A DNA stretch of 7,402 nt, taken from NCBI GenBank assembly GCA_003663345.1, contig QMZU01000035.1:1-7402 (forward strand). The letters run 5' to 3'. Both the position numbers and the translations under genes were made by a program. Of this stretch, positions 1 to 6,019 are shown piece after piece (positions within the stretch are counted from its first letter, which is position 1; each line of letters opens with the position of its first letter). The notes below the pieces were generated by a model. The model did not search any database. It had not been told where the DNA came from and saw only the letters and a list, made by a program, of their open reading frames with translations. Source of the stretch: Candidatus Aenigmatarchaeota archaeon (GTDB taxonomy: Archaea; Aenigmatarchaeota; Aenigmatarchaeia; PWEA01; B50-G16).

Positions 1-1559
1 AACATCGCCGATATCGTGGTGGCTGCTGACCCGAATATTATGAAAAATGCCATCTTAACCTTCATCTTGATGGAATAATACTTTTCCTTCCTTCCACCGA
101 GCGTCTCGTCAGTAATGACTATCTGATGGTCCACACCACTTCCTATCGCAGCGATTATTCCTGCTATTGCTGCCAAATCTATGGTCCAGAACTTGTTCAG
201 CAGCGCTGCAGCCCCAAGTATTATTACTATTTCACTGAAGGACGTCAGGAGTATTGCCCCGGCTATTTTGATATGCCTATATCTGAGAAATACTATAACC
301 GAAACAGCAATCAGCGCAAGAACACCAGCCACCGCTAAACTCTTCATGAACTCCCTTCCAAGTGTCGGCGATATCCTCTCAATCTTCACGACCTCCAGCT
401 TCGCAGGCAATGCGCCACTTCTCAGTACACTCTGCAACCTCGTCATCTCCTGGCGCGCTTCCTTCTCCGTCTCACCACCACCATTTATCACAGGTGTCGT
501 GTACGCCTGACCTTTCAATCCACAAGAAATCGTGAGAGAGCTTATAGGCTTCTCGTCAAGGAAAAGATATATCATTTCAGAAAGATGACATTCCCTTCCT
601 GGAAGTGTGACTTCCTCGAGATCAGATGTGACCTTTGCGAACCTCTCCGCGCCCTCCTGTGAGATGAGTATCTGGAACTGGAACCTCCAACCACCCTTTA
701 CCTTCTGAACATAAGAATATCGAGAGGAGAAGTAGACATATTTTATATCCTCACTGGTGAAGACCCTTGCCGCAAGCACAGCCTTGTCGTCCGTGACATT
801 CCAGACCTTGAAGGTCACATCCTGAAGCACAAACGTATCATTTATACTATAACTCTCATTATCCAGAATCAGAGTACCGTTTCTTCCGTATATCTCATAA
901 CTCTCATTTCCAAACACCAATGTGCCCTTCCCATCAACCAGCTCAACACTCCTTGTGATATACGCCTCGAACTCACCCTGCCTGCTAAGCAGCTCATCTA
1001 TCTCCTCTTTGGAAGCACCGGCAGTCTCTATCTGCACATACCAGTTCCCCTCAACATCCCTTACAGGCTGGAACACCATCTCCTTGAGACCGTATATGTT
1101 CATCCTGGTCTGGAGCGTTGATATCAACTGATCCATCAGAGAGTTCATGTAATCCTCTGTGATGTTGGCTACATTCAATTCGGTTTTATTCAATTCTGGC
1201 TTCAGAAGAAGTCTGGTCCCTCCAACCAAATCTATCCCAAGTTTTATCCTTGAGGAGGAGACCTTTTCAACCTCCACACCCAAACCCGGTCTCCCCACCT
1301 CAACCAGCTTCAACTCCCCGTTTACCGTCATCCTTAACATTCCCGTGTAATTCTCAAAGAGCAGAAGGTCCTCCGGAGAATTGATGGTTCTCTCATTGAC
1401 CCATGTTATTATATCATCCTTCTCAACCACACCTTTCAGAGGCGAACCATCTTTCACATCAACAATCCTGACTCCCTTTGCCCAGGGATTCGGTGCTATG
1501 AGAAAGATACTCACCGCTACGAATATCACCAACAACCAGACCCTCCATTCCCTAAACAT
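1..1559 (-). CDS. secD: Protein translocase subunit SecD, C-terminus cut by left edge
   Basis: SecD is the larger subunit of the SecDF complex, which works with the SecYE channel in the membrane to help exported proteins leave the translocon. The frame is open from the ATG at 1559 to the left edge, 519 residues without a stop; the missing C-terminus should be the last membrane segment. TM1 is at about residues 9-23. A PDZ-like stretch (about 27-88) precedes the family D1 motif LGIDLVGGT (107-115). A large exported domain follows to about 400, then TM segments near 407-424, 431-452 and 458-476 and the archaeal-type motif GSGVDHQIVITDE (473-485). The start directly follows the secF stop (TGAATG), with a GGAGAGG-like ribosome site inside the end of secF (1563-1572, minus strand), so translation is probably coupled. 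Oddities: a PDZ-like insertion, a 16-residue internal duplication and many N-glycosylation sequons. Confidence 0.97.
   Translation of the reverse strand, partial: MFREWRVWLLVIFVAVSIFLIAPNPWAKGVRIVDVKDGSPLKGVVEKDDIITWVNERTINSPEDLLLFENYTGMLRMTVNGELKLVEVGRPGLGVEVEKVSSSRIKLGIDLVGGTRLLLKPELNKTELNVANITEDYMNSLMDQLISTLQTRMNIYGLKEMVFQPVRDVEGNWYVQIETAGASKEEIDELLSRQGEFEAYITRSVELVDGKGTLVFGNESYEIYGRNGTLILDNESYSINDTFVLQDVTFKVWNVTDDKAVLAARVFTSEDIKYVYFSSRYSYVQKVKGGWRFQFQILISQEGAERFAKVTSDLEEVTLPGRECHLSEMIYLFLDEKPISSLTISCGLKGQAYTTPVINGGGETEKEARQEMTRLQSVLRSGALPAKLEVVKIERISPTLGREFMKSLAVAGVLALIAVSVIVFLRYRHIKIAGAILLTSFSEIVIILGAAALLNKFWTIDLAAIAGIIAAIGSGVDHQIVITDETLGGRKEKYYSIKMKVKMAFFIIFGSAATTISAM
831..926 (-). repeat. 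Tandem 48-bp (16-residue) duplication inside secD
   Basis: SecD residues 212-227 (starting GTLVFGNESYEI) are followed at once by a related copy at 228-243 (starting GTLILDNESYSI), 8 of 16 residues identical. At DNA level 849-860 and 897-908 are an identical 12-mer exactly 48 bp apart, as expected for an old tandem duplication that has diverged. It lies in the exported domain and would form an extra beta-hairpin-like element. Confidence 0.7.
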
Positions 1560-2420
1560 TCACTTCCTCTCCAGATACCATCTCAACAGACCAACATTCA
1601 TGAGCCACGTATTCGGTATATCTATCGCAAGCGCTATGAGAAGAACAGACGATATTTCTCTCAGTGCCGGTGCTGTTGATATAACGTAGAGCACACCAAG
1701 CGCCGCCATGGTCGTGAGCGTCATCATAAGCCCCGTCTTCATAGCACCAATACTCCTCTCAACAACCGACCCTTCCCTCCTCTTCAACAGCCGTGTGGTG
1801 AGAAGGATGTCGGTATCTATCGAATAACCGAGCGTCAGCAGCAAGGCAGCAAATGACGCGAGTGTGAGATCGATCCCCAAAACCTGCATGAATGCGAGCG
1901 CACCGAGGATATCACCAACCGCTGCAAATATCACACCAAGGCTTGGAACAACCTTCCTGAATATTATGAATACAATTCCGCCCATCAAAATGAATGCAAG
2001 AATCATTGCAGACTGGCTCTGTTTCCAGAAGCTCTTTCCCAGCGCACTCCCTACCTCCTGGAAGGTGCTCTCCTCAACATCCAATCCATACTCTTTAACA
2101 GCATTCAGAAGCTCATCCTGGTCAACATATCCACATTGAATCAATGCGCCATAACCGGTAGCGCTCACCACCTTCCGGACCTTAACCTTCCCAAACCTCT
2201 CCGAGAGGAATCTCTCGAGAGCAGTATCATCAAAATCACCGGTCAGTTTCAGGGATAGTTGCACTCCACCTTCCATATCAATACCCTTCCTGAACCATTC
2301 ACCTGTGCTCTGGTAGTGATAGAGAAGTATCCCTACTGACAGCAGAAATATGATGAGCGGAATCACCATTAAACTCTTATAATTCGCCGATTCATACCAG
2401 GTTCTGAAGGGAAAATTCAT
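1560..2420 (-). CDS. secF: Protein translocase subunit SecF
   Basis: Partner of SecD in the membrane complex that assists Sec-dependent protein export. The product is 286 residues, normal for archaeal SecF. TM1 is about 17-35, followed by the SecF head motif KGIDMEGGVQL (45-55), a short exported domain to about 130, and five further TM segments (about 137-154, 160-182, 184-200, 227-247, 255-277). The signature GYSIDTDILLTTR (198-210) carries the membrane acidic residues typical of the family. The frame stays open upstream to an ATG at 2510, but that extension is hydrophilic, overlaps the divergent gene and lacks family similarity; the ATG at 2420 sits just before the TM1 region and about 25 bp from a TATA-like box. 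No ribosome site precedes it, so a leaderless mRNA is likely. secF comes first and abuts secD, the known archaeal secFD order; no yajC is seen. Confidence 0.97.
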   Translation of the reverse strand: MNFPFRTWYESANYKSLMVIPLIIFLLSVGILLYHYQSTGEWFRKGIDMEGGVQLSLKLTGDFDDTALERFLSERFGKVKVRKVVSATGYGALIQCGYVDQDELLNAVKEYGLDVEESTFQEVGSALGKSFWKQSQSAMILAFILMGGIVFIIFRKVVPSLGVIFAAVGDILGALAFMQVLGIDLTLASFAALLLTLGYSIDTDILLTTRLLKRREGSVVERSIGAMKTGLMMTLTTMAALGVLYVISTAPALREISSVLLIALAIDIPNTWLMNVGLLRWYLERK

Positions 2421-2422
2421 AC

Positions 2423-2428
2423 TTATAA
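2423..2428 (+). promoter_or_regulatory. Probable TATA-like box for the reductase gene
   Basis: TTATAA lies about 25 bp upstream of position 2450, where the GGTGAT ribosome site begins. Transcription starting there would give a leader of about 9 nt made almost wholly of the ribosome site. It sits between the secF ATG and the secF TATA-like box, so the two divergent promoters interlock within 38 bp. No convincing BRE is visible. Confidence 0.45.
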
Positions 2429-2441
2429 CTAATATGAAAGA

Positions 2442-2449
2442 TTTATAAA
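2442..2449 (-). promoter_or_regulatory. TATA-like box for secF-secD
   Basis: TTTATAAA is centred about 25 bp upstream of the secF ATG at 2420, which places transcription start at or next to the ATG. No Shine-Dalgarno-like sequence lies between, which fits a leaderless transcript. The box is self-complementary, so orientation is inferred from spacing: it is only 14 bp from the divergent start at 2459, too close to serve that gene. Confidence 0.6.
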
Positions 2450-2455
2450 GGTGAT
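2450..2455 (+). promoter_or_regulatory. Ribosome binding site of the reductase gene
   Basis: GGTGAT is the canonical archaeal Shine-Dalgarno, 3 nt before the ATG at 2459. It decides this start. The context GGTGATAGGATG is almost the same as GGTGATAGAATG in front of the last gene of the window. Confidence 0.8.
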
Positions 2456-2458
2456 AGG

Positions 2459-3511
2459 ATGTACGACTTCGTGGTTGTTGGTGCTGGCCCTGTGGGCGCT
2501 TACCTCTCATGGAAGCTCTCCAAGAAAGGATATAAAACCCTACTTATTGAGGAACACTCCACTCCAGGGAAACCACTGGCCTGTTCAGGGCTGATATCAA
2601 AAGAGGTCTTCAGGTTCGTTCCGAAAGGGGATTTTGTAGAGAATGAGATACGTGCAGCTCACATCCACGTTGATACCCATACCTTTGAATTCAGAAAAAA
2701 AGAAGTACATGCTTATGTGATAGATAGAACACGTCTTGACTCATATCTGGTTGAAAGGTCCGTAGAATCCGGAACAGAGCTCTTTCTGAATCACAGGTTT
2801 GAGGATTTTATGGAATTGGACGATTCTCTCAGGGTTTATGTGAAAACACCAAAATCTTTCATAAATATCAAAACAAAAATACTCTGTGGGTGTGATGGCC
2901 CTCTATCATCTGTTCGGAGATCAGCAAATCTCCCTCCACCAAGATCCCTTCTGCACGGAATATTCTGTTATACTAATGAAAAGGATGGTTCTGACTGTGT
3001 TGACCTCTTCTTCAGAAGGTATCTCCGAGGCTTCTTTGGATGGAGAATACCGAGAGGGGGTTGTGTGGAATACGGTCTCGCTCTTCCTTTTGGAGCTCCA
3101 ATTCAGAAAATATTCAAATTATTCCTCAAAGAACAGGGCGTCAGAAGAATTACTTCTATACATTCAGGTTTAATCCCAACCGAACCGCCAAAAAGAACAA
3201 TCTCTGGGAGGGTTCTGCTTCTGGGTGATGCCGCAGCCCAGGTGAAACCCCACACAGGCGGTGGGGTGGTTTACGGTCTGACATCCGCATACATCGCATC
3301 ACAGGTCCTCGACCCGGAGAACCCCGAGACCACCAAAACCTACGAAACTCTGTGGAGGAAACACCTCGGAAAGGAAATACTCATCGGCTCACTGATAAAA
3401 AATTCTTACTCCCTCTCACCATTTCTTCAGAGAATCTCTTTATCCTTTTTGGAGAAAATATCCCAACATAAGGACATCCACATGGACAGACCAACATCAC
3501 TTCTTAAATAA
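2459..3511 (+). CDS. Geranylgeranyl reductase family FAD-dependent oxidoreductase
   Basis: Members of this flavoprotein family saturate the double bonds of geranylgeranyl chains, in archaea mainly those of membrane lipids and in some cases dolichol-type carriers. At 350 residues it is at the short end for archaeal members. Visible marks are the FAD-binding GAGPVG at 8-13 with acidic E31-E32 ending the second strand, PLACSG with Cys42 (the region holding the active-site cysteine in characterised relatives), GCDGPLSSVR (144-153), GWRIPR (194-199), and the second flavin motif GDAAAQVKPHTGGGV (256-270). The start is fixed by GGTGAT 3 nt upstream. It is divergent from secF and overlaps the convergent glycosyltransferase by 15 bp. 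The substrate cannot be read from sequence; the neighbours make a dolichol-phosphate carrier as reasonable as archaeol lipids. Family call sure, substrate unsure. Confidence 0.9.
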   Translation: MYDFVVVGAGPVGAYLSWKLSKKGYKTLLIEEHSTPGKPLACSGLISKEVFRFVPKGDFVENEIRAAHIHVDTHTFEFRKKEVHAYVIDRTRLDSYLVERSVESGTELFLNHRFEDFMELDDSLRVYVKTPKSFINIKTKILCGCDGPLSSVRRSANLPPPRSLLHGIFCYTNEKDGSDCVDLFFRRYLRGFFGWRIPRGGCVEYGLALPFGAPIQKIFKLFLKEQGVRRITSIHSGLIPTEPPKRTISGRVLLLGDAAAQVKPHTGGGVVYGLTSAYIASQVLDPENPETTKTYETLWRKHLGKEILIGSLIKNSYSLSPFLQRISLSFLEKISQHKDIHMDRPTSLLK

Positions 3512-4186
3512 AAAGGATAAGAGAACCCGAATATTTCCCAGCAGGTCCTTGAACCCATATTTCGGCTCCCCGGCTCTCCTTTCCCTGAACTTTATCGGTA
3601 CCTCAGTCATCTTCGCACCCCTTAACCTGAAGAGTATCGCCGCTTGGAAGGAGAAATCATCTGGCAGTGAATCCAGATCAACCTTTTTCAGAACCTCTCT
3701 CCTGTATGCTCTGAAACCTGCTGTGGTGTCCCTTACACCAGAGCCGAGAAGCTTCACATAAAGGAAGTTTCCAATGAGCGGGAATATCCTCCTGTGAATA
3801 GGATCCTTCCTCTCACCGCCCTCCACATATCTCGAACCCACCACAACATCATATCCTCCTTTGATTTTTCTGTAAAGTTTCGGAATATCCTCGGGGTCAT
3901 GTGAAAAATCCGCATCCATCTCCATTATCACACCCCCCCGCGCAACCCTGAAACCGGTCTTGTAAGCAGCACCTATACCGCATTTCTCCTTTCGCTCCAC
4001 AAGTATGAGATTCCCGTACTCCTTGGTCAACCTTTCCACAATCCTGCCGGTCCCATCAGGTGATGTATCATCCACCACGATTATCTCACCATCTATACCG
4101 TTCCTCTCAAGAACACCCTCCACTGTACGTATCAACTCCTCTATATTCTCAGCTTCATTGTATGTCGGTATCACAATCGATAACAT
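3497..4186 (-). CDS. Family 2 glycosyltransferase, dolichyl-phosphate mannose synthase type
   Basis: Probably moves a sugar from a nucleotide donor to a polyprenyl or dolichyl phosphate on the cytoplasmic face of the membrane, supplying lipid-linked sugar for glycosylation. The 229 residues are a soluble GT-A domain without membrane segments, like DPM1. Motifs in order: IVIPTYNEAENI (4-15), VVDDTSPDGT (37-46), the metal-binding MDADFSHDP (90-98), VVGSRYVEGG (115-124), RDTTAGFRAYRR (152-163) and RERRAGEPKYG (201-211), all strongly DPM-like. The ATG at 4186 starts exactly at the first beta strand, with AAGGA a few bases upstream. It is divergent from the UPF0104 membrane gene and overlaps the reductase gene tail to tail. 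Mannose is the usual sugar, but glucose or another hexose cannot be excluded. Confidence 0.93.
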   Translation of the reverse strand: MLSIVIPTYNEAENIEELIRTVEGVLERNGIDGEIIVVDDTSPDGTGRIVERLTKEYGNLILVERKEKCGIGAAYKTGFRVARGGVIMEMDADFSHDPEDIPKLYRKIKGGYDVVVGSRYVEGGERKDPIHRRIFPLIGNFLYVKLLGSGVRDTTAGFRAYRREVLKKVDLDSLPDDFSFQAAILFRLRGAKMTEVPIKFRERRAGEPKYGFKDLLGNIRVLLSFLFKK

Positions 4187-4243
4187 GTATCCTTTATCGG
4201 GAGAAAGTTTAATAAATCTTGGAATGAATTATAACTGGATTCC
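4187..4243. promoter_or_regulatory. Divergent promoter region, glycosyltransferase / UPF0104 gene
   Basis: The 57-bp gap holds two A/T boxes. For the plus-strand gene, TTTAATAAAT (4208-4217) is preceded by a purine-rich GAGAAAG, a good BRE match, and lies about 31 bp from the ATG at 4244. That gives a very short leader; no ribosome site is seen before 4244. For the minus-strand gene, TTATAA (4229-4234) would give a start near 4206 and a 20-nt leader containing AAGGA. Alternatively 4208-4217 read on the minus strand is about 26 bp from the ATG at 4186 and would make a leaderless mRNA. Assignments rest on spacing only. Confidence 0.5.
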
Positions 4244-5200
4244 ATGAGGAAAAGAACATTATCACTTCTCCTATCATTCACGCTTCTCGGACTTCTGATA
4301 TACTTTTCAGACCCTTTAAAGGTCGCCTCAACCATAGCCAGGGTGAATCCGCTCTACATCCTCGCGGGAATTTCGATATTCTGGCTGAACTCATTTCTGA
4401 GAACTATAAGATGGCAGATACTCCTGAAGAAACTCAACATAAGAATCCCACTCACCGACACATTCTACATACTTATGGCAGGGTTGTTCATCTCGAACAT
4501 GACACCAGGAAAGACAGGCGACCCCATCCGATCCCTCTTGCTCAAGAGAACACACTCCAAGAGCTTCACAAAATCCGTTCCCTCAATATTCATAGAGAGG
4601 ATAGCCGATATTGTGGCCATGATTATGATATCCTTATTCGGAATATTCTTCATATCATCCGAATACACCATCTATCTGTTTATAACGATTCTGACCTATT
4701 CGTTACTCGTCTTTCTCCTTATCTTTATTCTTCTCTCAAAGAAGAGGACGGAGAGGTTTTTTTCCATTGTCGTGAAACTATTTTCCTTCATACCGAAAAT
4801 AAAGAACCTGAAAAAAGACATCTCAGAGATGTCGCAAAACCTCCACACATCTTTTTCTCGGTATAAAGACAAAAATATTCTCTTCAAAACAATTCTTCTC
4901 TCCCTGATAATATGGACATTCGAAGGATTGGTCCTCTACGTAGCATTCCTCTCAATGAACTTCCCGGTAACACCTGAGGCATGCATAACCATAACATCCT
5001 TTTCAATCCTCCTCTCCATAATAACCTTCCTCCCAGGAGGTCTTGGCTCTGCAGAGATAATAACCGTCCTGACCTTTACAGCACTATTCCCGTTCCTGAC
5101 CAGCAGCGATGTCACGGCCACAGTCCTGATATCCCGGTTCATGAGCTTCTGGATGTCTGTGATAGTTGGTGCCTTCAGTCTGGGGTTCAAGATGAAGTAG
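4244..5200 (+). CDS. UPF0104 / LPG-synthase-TM family membrane protein (flippase-like)
   Basis: A 318-residue polytopic membrane protein of the family that includes the membrane half of bacterial lysylphosphatidylglycerol synthase and membrane regions joined to archaeal glycosyltransferases; it is often annotated as flippase-like. Family marks are a basic N-terminus with TM1 (about 6-21), NSFLRTIRW (49-57), NMTPGKTGDPIRSLLLK (85-101), ERIAD (118-122), a hydrophobic pair (about 124-138 and 142-164), a basic cytoplasmic loop (about 165-212), and LPGGLGSAE (263-271) before the last segments. The ATG at 4244 is the first start and gives a normal N-terminus. It is divergent from the DPM-like glycosyltransferase, so a carrier-linked sugar step is a fair inference. 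Its 3' end overlaps the convergent RHH-nucleotidyltransferase gene by 14 bp. Function in this organism is not shown by sequence. Confidence 0.92.
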   Translation: MRKRTLSLLLSFTLLGLLIYFSDPLKVASTIARVNPLYILAGISIFWLNSFLRTIRWQILLKKLNIRIPLTDTFYILMAGLFISNMTPGKTGDPIRSLLLKRTHSKSFTKSVPSIFIERIADIVAMIMISLFGIFFISSEYTIYLFITILTYSLLVFLLIFILLSKKRTERFFSIVVKLFSFIPKIKNLKKDISEMSQNLHTSFSRYKDKNILFKTILLSLIIWTFEGLVLYVAFLSMNFPVTPEACITITSFSILLSIITFLPGGLGSAEIITVLTFTALFPFLTSSDVTATVLISRFMSFWMSVIVGAFSLGFKMK

Positions 5201-6017
5201 AGAGCCTGACACGCTCAACATCTTCCTTGGTGTGGATATTGAACCACCTTCCAGAAGTAGGATACCCGAACATCTTCCCTTCTTTTGCGAGCTTGTTGAA
5301 AACGTTCTCCTGAAGTGACCATTTCACATCTCCGGGCGGTATGTGATCAAACACCTCAGGGCTGAAGAAACCTATCAACGTCGAATACAGTGACGTCTTC
5401 GGTTTCTTCGGTTTCTCATCATAATTCACTATCCTCTTCCCATCAAGTTCCACAACCCCATACCTCCAGGAGTAATCGGCCCTGGTGTGGATTGCAAGCG
5501 TCACCGCCCCACCGTTCTCCACGTGAAAGTCCCTTATCTTCTTCAGATCAAAGTCGAAGTAGTGGTCACATGGAAGGAGAAGAAAATCCGATTTCAGATA
5601 CGGTTTTGCCCGTTCCAGAGTCTTGGCCGACCCCATGGGTTTGTCATCCTCCACGTATATTATGTTCACATCATAATTCTTCCCATTTCCCAGGATCTCA
5701 TATATCTTCGATATCACCTTGGAATGCCCGACAACTATCTGGTTGTGGTATCCCGCCTCCCTTGCCTTCAGGACGAGATACTCCACCAACCTTTTTCCAT
5801 TTATCTTCACGAGCGGCCTGTACACACCCAACTCCTCTATATAAAGGTCCTCCGGTTTCCCACCAGCCAGTATTACAGCCGTCTTCCTGTCCGTGAGGTG
5901 CTCCCTTAGAAACCTCTCTATGGCCTCACTTCTACTCTTCACAACTATACCATCCACAAACGAATCTATCTGCCTCACGACCTCCTCATCCAGAGATATT
6001 GATAACCTCCGCTTCAT
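5187..6017 (-). CDS. Ribbon-helix-helix domain fused to sugar-nucleotidyltransferase-like domain
   Basis: A 276-residue protein with two domains. Residues 1-42 are a RHH/CopG-type DNA-binding domain: strand KRRLSISLDEE, helix EVVRQIDSFV, then SRSEAIERFLREHL. Residues 45-272 follow the NTP_transferase fold that makes NDP-sugars: TAVILAGG (46-53), RPLVKINGKRLVEYLV (67-82), a central LLLPCD with Asp151 as likely metal ligand, RYGVVELDGKRI (185-196), YDEKPK (199-204) and WFNIHTKEDVERV (258-270). Two key places differ: AGG is followed by KPEDLY instead of the usual GTR signature, and the usual Asp of the WxDI-type motif is Asn260, so catalysis is uncertain. An in-frame ATG at 6035 exists, but GGTG 5 nt before 6017 and a TATA-like box about 33 bp away favour 6017. 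It is divergent from a UDP-sugar dehydrogenase. It could be an autoregulating enzyme or a regulator with a sensor domain; the substrate is unknown. Confidence 0.9.
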   Translation of the reverse strand: MKRRLSISLDEEVVRQIDSFVDGIVVKSRSEAIERFLREHLTDRKTAVILAGGKPEDLYIEELGVYRPLVKINGKRLVEYLVLKAREAGYHNQIVVGHSKVISKIYEILGNGKNYDVNIIYVEDDKPMGSAKTLERAKPYLKSDFLLLPCDHYFDFDLKKIRDFHVENGGAVTLAIHTRADYSWRYGVVELDGKRIVNYDEKPKKPKTSLYSTLIGFFSPEVFDHIPPGDVKWSLQENVFNKLAKEGKMFGYPTSGRWFNIHTKEDVERVRLSTSS

Positions 6018-6019
6018 AT

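Noticed and set aside
2421..2510. Longer secF reading from an ATG at 2510
   Set aside because: The extra 30 residues are mostly polar and basic, overlap the divergent reductase gene and its promoter, and resemble no SecF N-terminus.
3440..3496. T-rich tracts after the glycosyltransferase stop as a terminator
   Set aside because: On the minus strand only a four-T stretch occurs, inside the coding sequence of the convergent gene; it is too weak to call.
3933..3939. Run of seven C in the glycosyltransferase gene, a possible slippage or phase-variation site
   Set aside because: Conserved motifs continue in the same frame on both sides, and the run encodes the Gly-Gly before the metal-binding motif. 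Nothing indicates a frame change.
4411..4866. Open plus-strand frame of 151 codons inside the UPF0104 gene
   Set aside because: It is out of frame with a well-supported membrane protein, its product is rich in His, Arg and Glu with no recognisable fold, and it lacks start signals.
5390..5909. Two open plus-strand frames of 168 and 140 codons opposite the RHH-nucleotidyltransferase gene
   Set aside because: They lie antisense to a gene with clear family motifs, have low-complexity Ser/Pro/His-rich products and no ribosome site. They are by-products of codon bias on the other strand.
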